Assembly (NCBI GenBank): GCA_013176395.1
Contig: JABMLP010000006.1
Coordinates: 1,116,001 to 1,180,000 of the forward strand
Direction of reading: 5' to 3'
Source of the DNA: Venturia oleaginea
Lineage: Eukaryota > Ascomycota > Dothideomycetes > Venturiales > Venturiaceae
DNA length: 64,000 nucleotides
Both the position numbers and the translations under genes were made by a program. The notes under the pieces are model-generated. The model did not search any database, was not told the origin of the DNA, and saw nothing but the letters and a program-made list of their open reading frames with translations. Shown here piece after piece: positions 11,471 to 22,154 of this stretch (positions are counted from its first letter, which is position 1; every line of letters begins with the position of its first letter).

Positions 11471-11772
11471 GGTTTGTGCATCAACGTTGACATTCTTCCG
11501 CGTTTTGACCAACTGACTGGGTTGCGCCTGTGATACTTATCGATCTACGCTAAGGTAAACATGAATAGCTAAGGACCCGGACAGGACCGCTTAGAGGCTG
11601 TTAAGCCATGCCAAACCTTTTCAGAGGAGATCACATTGCTTGAGAGTTAAGATTGCTGATCTACTATGTCGTATTGTAGCTAGGCTCCGCTGTGGGGTAA
11701 AGCTCTTATTTTCATTCTCTCAATCAGTCAGTCAGTCAAGACGCTGAGAAAGTCCACGTTGATGCACAAACC
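11471..11772 (-). mobile_element. MITE copy 1, ~302 bp with ~50-bp terminal inverted repeats
   Basis: Left end ggtttgtgcatcaacgttga and right end tccacgttgatgcacaaacc are inverted copies. Similarity continues inward through the ...TTGACCAACTGACTG / CAGTCAGTCAGTCAA blocks. The interior (reverse strand) matches the repeats at 15.3-16.2 kb, including CCCCACAGCGGAGCCTAGCT against CCCCATAGCGGAACCTAGCT and GATCTCCTCTGAAAA. There is no coding capacity. The left TIR is more diverged than the right. A target-site duplication was not identified with certainty. Confidence 0.75.
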
Positions 11773-12461
11773 ACGATATTGCTACGTACTGTGCTCGATC
11801 ACAGCAACTTTACAGGTGGCGGGGGACGGGCCTCATCTCCGTTCGGGCTTTGCTGGATAATTCAATCACAATTTCCACCTAATCTTGCCAAGCTGTTCCA
11901 TCTATATTCATATTACACATGTCATCTAGATTTCCGATCCAGGACAACCGTCCAAGTGCTCTTTCGATGCGTCAAAGCATCACTATTCGAAGCAGCCATT
12001 TTGTGCGACCAATTTGTACCCAGTGTTGTCGGACGCTGGTGCCTCTGTCATGGTCTTTTTGTCCACTATGCAGCTTAAGTGTAACTCCAGAACGAGTTGT
12101 GGTTGAAAGTATCGGTTGCATCATAGTCCACTATATACGTAGTATTACTCTCCGTCATGTTATACATAATCTATGGGGTCACCCTGTTCGCTTACTCAAT
12201 TTATAGTAGATCAACATTGTTCCCAGGTGAGATCACAGGTTCACAACCATCTAGAATTAACGTGCTCGTCGTGCCGATAAGGAGGTCGGTATAAGGATAG
12301 CAGCTAGCACTGAAAGATTCTTTGTGGAAGGCCAGTTCAATAGATCGTTGTCGCTCATTCTCATCTGTAAGCTGCTTGTCATTGCGAGGGCTTTGCTCTA
12401 CTCCTTCATTCAGCCATTGATCAGAGCTTCCCATCAACAAAAGGTGCTGCCTGCCCTCACC
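11773..12461. other. Intergenic, upstream of the secreted Pro/Ala-rich gene
   Basis: No recognisable gene or repeat. Plus-strand ORFs at 11779-12206 lack domains. Confidence 0.45.
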
Positions 12462-13575
12462 ATGGTCCGTGTGGGTTCTTTCGTGACCGCCATGGCGGGA
12501 GCGTCATCAGTGGTTCAGGCTCTGCCTGCGCAAGTAGAGGTGGTCAACCAGAAACAGGACGATGCTGGTGAGTGACCCTCAACAAATTCCTATTGTTCCT
12601 CGAGATATGACACTGATTTTCACTTTCATCGGTACAGACTACAAAACACAACTCAGCCAGCTCCCGACAGCTATTCAAACACTCGCCGAGGGCCCTCCCA
12701 CCAACGCCGCCACACCAGCAAAAACCTCGGGCATCAACCACGACGCAGCCTACGCTGGCGCTGCAATCATGGCCCTCGTTGGCGCCGTGATTGGTGGCAC
12801 GGTAGGCGCGTACATGCCCCCAAACACAACTCTCAGCGCCGACAGTATCATCAAAGGCCTTCCATCCTCAATCAATCAAATCAACGCTGGGGTTTCGGCA
12901 GTGAAGGCAGACGCAGGGCTGAGTTTGATATTGAAAATGATTCCTGGCCTCGCTGCTATAGTGGCTCAACAGCCCAATCTTGCACGGGGGCCTGCCGATC
13001 AACAAGGGCCCTATCGTGCTCCACCGCCGCCGGAGGCACCGAAGCCTGCGACCGAGAAGCCGAAGACGGCTGATGGAGAGAAGCCGGCTGAGAGTGCACC
13101 GAAGTCTGCCGAGAGCAAACCGAAGGATGATGGAATGCTTGGTATGGATATGGCTCCTCCACCTGCTCCTGGACTTCCTAAACCTGCGGATCTACCTGTT
13201 GAACCCAAGGCACAGAGTCCTGCTGCTCCCGTTGCCTCAGCGAGTTCCGCTGCATGGAGTTTTCCTGGGTTGGAAGGTAGTGCGCCTGTAGCTGCGTCGG
13301 TTCCTGCGTCTGTTCCTGAACCTGTAGCTGCGTCTGCCCCTGTACCTGTAGCTGCGTCTGTTCCTGCTTCTGCACCTGTTCCTGCAGAGCCGAAGGCACA
13401 GAGTCCTGCTGCTCCAGTTGCCCCAGCGAACCCTGCTACGTGGAGTTTTCCTGGATTGGAGGGTGGTGAGTCTGCGGCTGCTCCTGCTCCTGCTCCCGCT
13501 CCCGTAGCAGCAGCACCGATGACTGGGATGGAGGGGATGGGCGGACATGGGCATGGCGGTAGGAGGAGGAGATGA
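12462..13575 (+). CDS. Secreted or wall-associated Pro/Ala-rich repeat protein
   Basis: Model: join(12462..12567, 12638..13575), 347 residues. The intron is GTGAGT...GGTACAG, 70 nt, phase 1. Residues 1-20 (MVRVGSFVTAMAGASSVVQA) look like a signal peptide. A globular part follows to about residue 155 and contains a hydrophobic glycine-rich helix (AGAAIMALVGAVIGGTVGAYM) that could insert in a membrane. The C-terminal half is low complexity: KP/EKPK repeats, then two copies of EPKAQSPAAPVA...WSFPGLEG, separated by ASVPASVPEPVAASAPVP-type runs. The end is GMEGMGGHGHGGRRRR. I do not recognise a family. The layout (signal peptide, small domain, repetitive Pro-rich tail) resembles the PLA2 at the left end, but there is no detectable sequence relationship. 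Confidence 0.78.
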
Positions 13576-14557
13576 ACATTGGCCTGAAGTTCTGATGTAA
13601 AGGTTGATCTGGTGGATTACATTTTGTTTCTTCAGCTTTCGTGCCCCGAGGCTCCTTTTAATTCGGGTCTCTAGTAGACTTTTTTTCAGATATTCGCAAG
13701 TATACGCTATAAGCGTTTCCCATCTTAAACAACGTAGCTGCGGTCGTCGTCTTCCCAGTATCTTTCCTATAATATCTTTATCTTCGTATATCTTTGGTGT
13801 TCTATCTCCTAGCTGCCTCGTCTTTTCAATAAAGATCGTCTACTTCGAATATGTGGATAAGGTAATCTCTTCGAGATACACGAGGTAGATTGTAAAGTAC
13901 GAACAACTAGCCAAAATACCCTGGAGAGAAATAAGCTCAACATCTCCGGCGTCTGGAACTCCAACAAATTCGACATGACATTTTTCTTTGCCTCCGTATC
14001 TATTTGCGCTCGAATCCTCTACCAGCGGAGCGACGATACGAGGCGCGAGTCAAGCTTACTTACTACTTCGTATTGTGCTTATTAAGTGATTGAGGACGTC
14101 TTCGGTTTTTTTCAACTTGATTAATAGAGACTAAGAAGGATAGCGCAGGCTTGTGTTATACCGAATCCCTTGGATCTATGTCTTCTTCGTGTAACGTCTA
14201 ATGATCTGAAAATAAGTGGAGTACAGCTCCCGCTACTCGGCGTATTCTCCATCCACGTACGCGTAGTCTGAAGAACGCCGGCGGACTTTTAATTACGCCT
14301 TGAGGCCGAGGCCGTGGGCTCCTAAGATTACCCAGCATCTGCGCTCGTTACGGCGGGGCTTAAGATTCTTCGAGCGCGGCTCCCTAGATTCCAGATTGTT
14401 TTTACAGACGACATTGTAAGGCTACCGTTACGTTTAATTGGTCCGACCGCCCTATTGGCTTCTGAAAGAATCGTCCTCATTCACTTGGAAAGTACAATAT
14501 GGAAAACACGTTTGATGTAAAGATGGAGCAAAAGGATATCTGATTTACAATACAATC
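13576..14557. other. Gene-free stretch
   Basis: Stops in all frames at short intervals. No repeat match within the window. Possibly decayed transposon sequence, but I see no motif to support that. Confidence 0.4.
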
Positions 14558-14932
14558 CTAGGCAGGATTGCAATCGGCTATGTGTGCACCGGTTGATGAT
14601 CGCAAATAGGGTGAACATCCATTCCCCTCTTTCCAACAGCGCATAGCCTACAGTACAAACGCCCAAGGTCAGCAGTCTATCTATTCACGTCCGCGCGATT
14701 TTGTTTAAGAACATACATATGAGTCGCCACAGGGTACAGATGGTCTTCCATAATCTGATCCAGTAGCAACACAAGACCCAGAATCGCCGTTTCCAGGGCG
14801 TCTGGAGCAGTTCTAATTGTAATTAGTTTGAAGACATTTAAAAATGTGAAGATAGTGAATAGTAGTATAACCTACCCAAAAAGCGTGGCTGGTTCCGAGG
14901 AGAGAGAGGAATGCGAGCGTGGAGAGCTTCAT
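14558..14932 (-). CDS. Small secreted cysteine-rich protein, paralogue 1
   Basis: Model: complement(join(14558..14647, 14717..14812, 14876..14932)), 80 residues; both introns are phase 0. Exon 1 is exactly the signal peptide, MKLSTLAFLSLLGTSHAFW (19 codons). Intron 1 is GTAGGT...ACAATTAG (63 nt, CTAAT branch). Exon 2 gives a segment starting NCSRRPGNGDSGSC; exon 3 starts AMRCWKEGNGCSP and ends ADCNPA. The mature peptide has about 61 residues and six cysteines. The same exon lengths, phases and motifs occur in the paralogue at 22155-22541, which validates both models. Size, secretion signal and Cys content resemble fungal effector or antimicrobial-like secreted peptides; the actual role is unknown. 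Confidence 0.85.
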
Positions 14933-15204
14933 GACGTGTGATGGAGTATTCGGCGGGGTTGTAATCGAATGGATTGATATTGGTGTTCGTGGATGAATTG
15001 CGAACGCAACTATGAAAGCCTCTTCTACAAATGAATGCAGAGTCAGTGGAAAGTAATGGATATCAGTGGGGATTGTATTGAATGCATAGGAAGTAAGTAC
15101 AATGGTTCACACGGTTTTATTATACTGAAGATTCCTGCCAAGGTGGTAAACTACCCGAATCGGGGCGATGTCCAAGGCCTGCATACACCTCTTATACCTA
15201 ATAT
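14933..15204. other. Upstream region of secreted paralogue 1
   Basis: Contains the presumed promoter of the minus-strand secreted peptide gene. Nothing else is visible before the repeat block that starts at about 15205. Confidence 0.4.
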
Positions 15205-15290
15205 AGTATCATTGTGGTCTGTGCATCAACGTGGACATTTTCAAGTGCTTAACTGGCTGATTGAGTGATTCTGAGAGCTCTACCCCACAG
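15205..15290 (+). repeat. Partial MITE copy (left TIR end only)
   Basis: atagtatcattgtggtctgt, the gtgcatcaacgtggac motif and the GACTGA/CTGATTGAG block, followed by ctctaccccacagcg, match the left end of the MITE. The copy stops at about 15290. Confidence 0.75.
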
Positions 15291-15340
15291 CGTTATACTT
15301 TCTTCCGCCCGATATGCTAGGTAGATTGCCAACATAGTAT

Positions 15341-15625
15341 CGTTGTGGTCTGTGCATCAACGTGGACATACATTCTCAAGTGTTTGACTGACTGACTGAG
15401 CGATTCTGAGAGCTGCACCCCATAGCGGAACCTAGCTGAAACACGTAGATCAGTTAATTCTTACCCCTTAAGTAATAAGATCTCCTCTGAAAATAGGTTG
15501 TAAAGGCCTCTACTATATAGAGCGGTTCTATATGAGTTCTTAGCTGTCAATGCATCACTTACTACCTTGGTGTCACGGTACGATCGCGGACAAGTCCTTC
15601 CCGCCGTTGGGGTGGCCCCACGGCA
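15341..15625 (+). repeat. Tandem segmental duplication, unit 1 (partial MITE plus first ~55 bp of an LTR)
   Basis: 285 bp nearly identical to 15626-15906, with a 4-bp length difference (ggacatacattctc against ggacattctc) and a few substitutions. It contains the left part of the MITE up to ...actaccttgg and then the first bases of the LTR starting TGTCACGGTACGATCGCGG at 15571. Confidence 0.93.
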
Positions 15626-16185
15626 CGTTGTGGTCTGTGCATCAACGTGGACATTCTCAAGTGTTTGACTGACTGACTGAGTGATTCTGAGAGCTGCACC
15701 CCATAGCGGAACCTAGCTGAAACACGTAGATCAGTTAATTCTTACCCCTTAAGTAATAATATCTCCTCTGAAAATAGGTTGTAAAGGCCTCTACTATATA
15801 GAGCGGTTCTATATGAGTTCTTAGCTGTCAATGCATCACTCACTACCTTGGTGTCACGGTACGATCGCGGACAAGTCCTTCCCGCCGTTGAGGTGGCCCC
15901 ACGGCACGTGATCAAGGCAGAACCGTAGTTCTGCCGAGGAAAGGTTTTAAAGCCTACGTGGCTTCAACCAGTTCGTAGCTCTCTGAGCTACGTCCTGTCG
16001 TTAAACCTGCCTGTTGGTTTGCCTGCCAGTTCGTATATAGCCTGTTGAATGATACCTGTTCCTGCTGCTGCTCCTTCCTCCTGATACCCGAACCCGCCCC
16101 GTGACACTTGGCCTAGATTAGAATTGCGGGTGTTACTCTCAGTCAGCCAGTCAAAATCTAGAGAATATCCACGACGATTGTTACG
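15626..16185 (+). mobile_element. MITE copy 2, interrupted by a solo LTR
   Basis: Left TIR starts at about 15632 (ggtctgtgcatcaacgtgg). The degenerate right TIR (ctcagtcagccagtcaaaat through gagaatatccacgacgattg) ends at about 16185. Removing the LTR and one target-site copy (15852-16111) leaves about 294 bp, close to the 302 bp of copy 1, and the internal order is the same. Confidence 0.75.
15852..16106. mobile_element. Solo LTR, 255 bp, with 5-bp target-site duplication
   Basis: Begins TGTCACGG and ends CCGTGACA, i.e. TG...CA with 8-bp inverted ends. It is flanked by identical CTTGG pentamers at 15847-15851 and 16107-16111. Size, termini and 5-bp duplication are diagnostic of a Ty3- or Ty1-type LTR left after recombination. 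No internal domain remains. Confidence 0.9.
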
Positions 16186-16640
16186 CAGAGGCTATGACTC
16201 AAAGTAATCTAGCTGGATTCGGCTAATCCGTACAGCAGGGTTCAAGTGGTCCGGGGCGATAATATCGTATCAAACAAGTGAAGCGAAGTGTCAAAGGATA
16301 GATCCTTTCTCAACTTATCCTGGATGGATTCTTAGCACTACCTGGTAGTCTTTCACGTGCGCCTAGCAGGGATTGTTTGAGGATTGTTTCACATGTATTT
16401 CTATTCCTTTCCATACTTCTCTGGACAGCATGTCCTTTTTTCTTATACGGAGGACATATATACTAGTCGTCCTTCCTACACTTACACATTCTTCTCTGTA
16501 CTTAGATACTTTGAAATACAAGCAGTCTCCTCTCACTTGCGAAACACCTTTGAGGGTTGAACTCTTACATTATCTAAGTACCGCACCAATACCTCTTGCT
16601 GACAGTAAGAGAGAGTCTCTGCAGCAATCGTCAGAGCAAA
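16186..16640. other. Gene-free stretch between repeats
   Basis: No feature supported. A 105-aa plus-strand frame (16373-16690) runs into the 28-nt repeat block and has no recognisable content. Confidence 0.4.
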
Positions 16641-16752
16641 GAGAAAGCCTTCCATTGAGCGAGGTACCGAGAAAGCCCTCCATCGAGTGAGGTACCGAGA
16701 AAGCCCTCCATCGAGCGAGGCACTGAGAAAGCCCTCCATTGAGCGAGGCATT
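16641..16752. repeat. Four tandem 28-nt units
   Basis: Four copies of a 28-nt unit (gagaaagccctccatcgagc + gaggtacc and variants), 85-95% identical, followed by the start of a fifth. Read directly from the sequence. Confidence 0.93.
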
Positions 16753-16930
16753 GAGAAAGAGTTTGCTAGGTACCTCATAACCTAGGACGGATGCTACATC
16801 TTCTCATTGTGTAGTAATCACGAACGTCGAAGATTGAGCGTTGTTGAAACTTGTCCTTTGCGAAGGGATATCAATAACGTCCAAAGTGACACCCACAAGT
16901 TGAAAGTACTCCCAGGTCAATCCTGTTGGT

Positions 16931-17200
16931 GAGTCAAGGTCCTAAAGAGGACACCCAAGCCATTTTCAGTACTCTCAGGACGAGCCTGCAGAGTCAAGGT
17001 CCTAAAGAGGACACCCCAGCCATTTCAGTACTCTCAGGAAGAGCCTGTAGAGTCAAGGTCCTAAAGAGGACACCCAAGCCATTTTCAGTACTCTCAGGAC
17101 GAGCCTGCAGAGTGAAGGTCCTAAAGAGGACACCCCAGCCATTTCAGTACTCTCAGGAAGAGCCTGTAGAGTCAAGGTCCTAAAGAGGACACCTAACCCA
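16931..17200. repeat. Alternating 60/59-nt tandem repeat (119-nt higher-order unit)
   Basis: Units start at 16931, 16991, 17050, 17110 and 17169 (gagtcaaggtcctaaagagg). They alternate between an A form (CCCAAGCCATTTTCAG...GGACGAGCC) and a B form (CCCCAGCCATTTCAG...GGAAGAGCC), so A-B pairs of 119 nt are the copied unit. Confidence 0.93.
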
Positions 17201-17420
17201 AGAAGCAAGGGCCAACCTCAAGGGCCAAACAAAAAGGAATTTCAAGAAGAGAATACTTGTCCTAACCCAAGAAGCAAGGGCCAACCTCAAAGACCAACCT
17301 CAAGAGCCAACCTCAAGGGCCAAACAAAAAGGGAATTCAAGAGAATTCAAGCTGAGATTTTCTAGAAGGTGCTAGAATCTCCAAGAAGCAAGGGCCAACT
17401 GTAAGGGCCAATCCACTGTA
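17196..17420. repeat. Dispersed AGAAGCAAGGGCCAACCTCA repeats
   Basis: Two long copies (about 17196 and 17264) and a shorter one (about 17386) of agaagcaagggccaacctca, interleaved with multiple 15-18-nt copies of the ccaacctcaagggccaa motif. The block abuts the gypsy element and may be part of its 5' untranslated region. Confidence 0.8.
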
Positions 17421-17756
17421 AATTCTCGCAAAATTTACAAAGAGGAAATCAGAGGTCATCCTAAGACAGCGTAGTCTTAGGAGTTGAAGCTGTAATAAGC
17501 TGAGGAAAGAAAGAGTTAGGAAGAGAGATTCAATACCCTTGACCTTCATAGTCCCTAGGAGCTCCGTCCTTAGTAATAAGGGTTGCAGAGCAGACTGTCA
17601 AGGATGAAATCAGTCGGAAGGAAACTCAGCCTCAGAGCCTGTACTCGATGATTGGAACGTCAATCAAGATTGATAACCGCCTATTCGAAAGAAAACTTCA
17701 GAGGAAGGGAGTTAGTTCTTATCGAGGACATGGAAACAACAGTCGTGCGAATATAG

Positions 17757-20700
17757 GTGTTTGAGTTGATTCATACGGACCGCAGCCAATGGAGCTCGAC
17801 AAGATTCAGAGCGCTCCATGTGGATCCAAGAGAGGTACAGGTCAGAAAGCCCAAAAAGAACAACACTGGACGTTTCACGAATCAGGGACAACGATTCGGA
17901 AACTCACCCATGGGCTCAGAACACCTCAAGGCTTTACAATCCGATGCGTCAGTACCGCCAATCCACAACATACTGAGCTGGACGGCTTGTTATGAGGACG
18001 ACTGCAAAGTACACCTATCCGAGAAGCAGAGCTCCGGATACTACCCTCGGGATAGAGGAGGTTACCAAGGTAACGGCAATGTCAAAGGACATCTCGCTAT
18101 GATGAGTTCGTCATCTAGCTCACCCGGTCTTTATGGCACTCAGTTGGTATTGCCAAAAGCAGAGTATGGCACAAACCAATTCGGGGTTGGGAATACAATG
18201 GCTGCTGTCAAAGTTATCAGCAGATACCCAAGCATGAGAAAGAATCCGGAACACGATCTTCACTGGATGATTCCATCGAACTGGTACAAAGTCAAAGAAT
18301 GCCCACTGTGGGAGCACAAGTCCGAGGAAGACCCAGGAGAACCAGATTGGGAATTCCACTGGGTTCACGAAAAGGAAGTCAACAATACGACCCTCAGGAA
18401 GATCATGAAAATCCCAAACATCAGTACAGATGTACAGCACGTCCACCACAGACACTCACCTATGAATTGCTGCGAGTATGAGGAATGCGATTTACCTCAG
18501 CACCAGGAAATGAAAGATCTTGGAGAAATACTCCAAGAGTTGCCAGCCATTTCCGGGAGTTGGTCTACACCAAACGAAAACGAATCTCTACAGTCTATGT
18601 CGGGCGACGACAGTGAGTCTACAGTAGAAGACAACTCCAACGAAGGAGAGTCGAAGGAAGATCTAGAGTTTATGACCTTCCGGCTCTCATGTTTGACACG
18701 AGACGTTGAACGAGCAATTGATCAGGACGATTCTCAGTGCAAAGACGTCTATCCAAATGCATGCCTTGACTTCACCTGCCCATACCATCCGAATGGGGCA
18801 AGGAACCTTCGACACCTTGTCCGACGATTGGACATCGCAGTCAAAACAAAGCAAGCACGCAAATGGCATGAGAATTCGGGAAACGAGGAGGATCAACAGT
18901 AGAGAGGCCCCTGTTGAATCCTAATGAAGCGCCTCATTTTCTGAACAACCTTGGTACATCCAAGATGCTGGTCGAAGGAAAGATCGACGACGTACCAGCA
19001 TGGGCCTTCATCGACACTGGTGCCGATAGGAATCTTCTAAGCGAGAAATTGGTCGACGAATGGAAACTAACCGTACGGTCGAAACGGCATCCATATCCAC
19101 TAACTATCGCTGATGGAAGACCTGTCAACTTCAATGGATGCATAGTGATCTACGAAGCAGACATAATCTTGTGGATACAAGGGAGGAAAGAACAGATTGT
19201 TCTAGACGTCACGAATATTGGAGACTCGGATTTGATCCTTGGTCTGCCGTGGCTTCGAACTCACAATCCGCATATCGACTGGAGAACATTGACGCTCACG
19301 TTCCCAGACCAACGATATCCCGTGCAGGTTAGCATGCGCGCTAGAACACGGACAGCACAAAGACCTTTGCGGAAAAGGCCTACACACGTTGAAGTGGCAT
19401 ACTGCTATCGTCTCCAGACAGAGGAGGATAGGTCAGTGTTCCAAATTCCCCATGGGTACCAGGAATTTGCAGAACTTTTTAAAAGGGAATCGATCGAAGA
19501 TTCTCTTCCACCACACCAACCATGGGATCATGAGATCAAGCTCAAGAATAATGAACAACCAAAGAAGTTCAAGATCTACCCATTGAGGGAAGATCAGCTT
19601 GAAACCCTTCGTGAATATATCGACGATTTCACGAAGAAGAAGTTCATCCGGGAGTCGAAGTCACCCGCCGGATATTCAGTTTTCTACGTACCCAAGCCCG
19701 ATGGTTCACAACGATTGTGTGTCGATTACCGACATCTAAATGAGATTTCGGTGAAGAATGCGTACACGCTGCCTTTAATCCAGGAGTTGAGGGACAGACT
19801 CCAAGGAGCCAGATGATTCACGAAATTCGATATTCCTGCGGCTTTTCATCGAATTAGGATTAAGGAAGGTGACGAGTGGAAGACAGCATTCCGCACTCAC
19901 CTTGAGCACTACGAATACCTTGTCATGCCCTTTGGTTTGACAAACGCCCCTGCGACGCTGCAAGCCTATATGAACAATGTGCTTCGCGAGCACTTAGACA
20001 AGTTTGTGTCTGTTTATATGGATGACATTTTGGTTTACTATCGAACGTTCGAAGAACACGCCAATCACGTTCGAACCGTCCTCCGCGCACTACAGATATT
20101 TAACTTGCGGCTGAAACCCTCGAAAAGCGAATTCCACAAGCAACGAATCAAGTTCGTTGGATGTTTTGTCTCTCAAGATGGACTTGAGATGGACCCGGAA
20201 ATTTACCAGAAGGTCCGCGATTGGCCGGTACCCTCGAACGTCAAAGGAGTACAGTCATTTCACGCCTTCGCGAATTATTATCGACAATTCATCGAAAGCT
20301 TTTCCGAAGTTGCAGAACCCCTCACGGGATTGATGAAGAAGGGGATTACCTTCGAATGGAACGAGCATGCGCAAAAGGCCTTTGACGCACTCAAGATACG
20401 GTTAACAACACCACCCATTCTGCAACTGTTTAACTCAGAAAAAACAGCCACAGTCGAGGCGGATGCGTCCGATTGAGCCCTCGGAGCATGCCTCAGCCAA
20501 CCCGATTCAGATGGAAAGCTTAGACCAGTAGCTTATCACGCACGAAAATTCCTGAAAGCAGAAGTCAACTACTCCACTTCAGACAAGGAACTCATGGCCA
20601 TAGTTGATGCCTTCAAGCACTGGAAGCATTATCTTGAAGGAGCGAAACACAAGATTACCGTGTATTCCGATCACAAGAATCTGCGGAATTTCACGACGAC

Positions 20701-20971
20701 AAAGAAATTGAATCGACGGCAACTAAGATGGTCAGAAGAACTGTCATCTTACAACTTCCATATCCTTTACAAGAAAGGAAAGGAAAACGTTAACGCCGAT
20801 GCATTAAGTCGACGAGAAGACTTCAGGGCAGGAGAAAAAGAGAAAGTCGAACGCGCTTTGTTCCGACAGGAAGGTGATGCACTTGTGCACCAAGTCTCAT
20901 CACTTCAGACAGGAAAGCCCTCTTATTGGCAAGAGGTCAGTTACGGGGAACTCGTTTCTCAACACAGTTGA
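17757..20971 (+). mobile_element. Broken Ty3/gypsy retrotransposon (gag remnant, protease, RT, RNase H; no integrase)
   Basis: An open frame 17757-18902 has the look of a gag/spacer region but no clear zinc knuckle. In another frame, 18914-20971 encodes pol. Protease has FIDTGADRNLL. RT has PAGYSVFYVPKPDGSQRLCV and VYMDDILVYY. RNase H has the VEADASD, DKELMAIVDAFKHW and VYSDHKNL motifs, ending near NADALSRRED. Two TGA codons interrupt the same pol frame: 19814-19816 (after LQGAR, before FTKFD) and 20474-20476 (after ADASD, before ALGACLSQ). Relatives have Trp or an aromatic residue at both places. Integrase and a convincing pair of LTRs are absent, so the copy is deleted at its 3' side and non-functional. 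Confidence 0.92.
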
Positions 20972-22154
20972 TTATGTCAAGACCTTCTTGACACCTGTGT
21001 TCTCTTGTTCTGGTCCGCGGGTTTGGGGTAAGGGCAATATCAGTCTGGAAGTACTTACCTTAAGTACTTTCCCTTGCTCAGGTTCTTTGGAGGCTCACTA
21101 GATCCTAGCCGTCCGATGTATCTCCCAATTCAATTGTCGTCTAACCGATTTGATCCTCAGATCAATCCTGAACGCTTGTCAGTTAGTATGAAGGTTGGGG
21201 GTGGGCTTGCTTCGTGTGCATATGACTTGTGTTTGATTGTATCTAAGTAAAAGGTCGTTACTGTAGTAGGTTGAAGAAGCTCCTATGTGAGAAACATAAC
21301 ATGAGATAACCACGAAGAGAGAAAGGAAAGTCCGTCCAACGTCCTCCCTATATACCCTTCTGGTTCTGGGTGCCAAGGTGTATTCCCACACCTCTTGGCT
21401 CTTCCCACACTTCCCACACTGTGGGCAATGCCAAGTGCTGTGGGAACTGTGGGGGTATCACGTGACTCCTGCACGTACTATTCTCTCTTAGGACTGACCT
21501 GGTTGCACCAGTCCCCTCTTGTGCGCCCAACGGATTCCACTCCACATCCGTCTGAACAACAACTTCTTGTTATCCAACCATCCTCTGCAAGTCCCGCTGT
21601 CCCTGCTCTTTGGTCTTGAGGTGATCTGTAACACCCTCCACCGCAGTAAAGGCCGAGTTAAGATCATTCTAGTACCATAAGGTATTTTTAGGAATAGCCT
21701 TGGTACTGTCAGGAATAGATTTTAAACAAACTCGAGGTTTTAATGTTCCTCGCCTCGCACGCCTATTCTCTATTGTGCGCATGCATGGATAAGATGTACG
21801 CAGATATACTTATTTTTGCTTTGAATTCAAGATTGCGCGTCTTTTTGCATTGACAATGATCGTCCTCGGCCAGTTCATCTTTCTCGCATTCAGGAATCGC
21901 ATGTTTGCCTTCATAACAGCTTGTTATTGTACCTCCGCGCGAGCAAATTTCAGGGCATCAGAAAGCCACCTCTCTACTTTGAAAATTACCAAGTAATCAC
22001 CCTCCCCGCCCGTGCTTACCCCATCAAAACCTCTCTCTTCCTGCATTTGAATTTTCCAGACCTCCTCGAATGTTTTTAGAGTTATTGTGCTTGCAGAAAG
22101 GACGTTAACAAACCCAAACCGGATCCTCTTCTACTAGCGCCTCTCACAGTCCTC
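20972..22154. other. Gene-free flank of the gypsy element
   Basis: Contains short inverted motifs around 21400-21470 (cttcccacacttcccacact / ctgtggg...), which look LTR-like, and the F-box fragment at 21858-21916. No intact gene. Confidence 0.45.
21858..21916 (-). pseudogene. 59-bp relic of an F-box-like gene like the one at 23.1-24.7 kb
   Basis: Aligns without gaps to 24386-24444 at roughly 85% identity, sharing cctcggccagttc and caggaatcgcatgtttgcct exactly. On the minus strand the gene reads KGKHAIPDFDYEELAEDD; the relic reads EGKHAIPECEKDELAEDD. Similarity ends abruptly on both sides. Confidence 0.75.

Noticed and set aside
16641..17200. CRISPR-like array
   Set aside because: Repeats are directly adjacent without unique spacers, in a eukaryotic genome; plain minisatellites.
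20975..21631. Possible 3' LTR of the gypsy element (TGTCAAG...TGTAACA)
   Set aside because: No purine tract before it, no matching 5' copy upstream of gag, and no target-site duplication seen.
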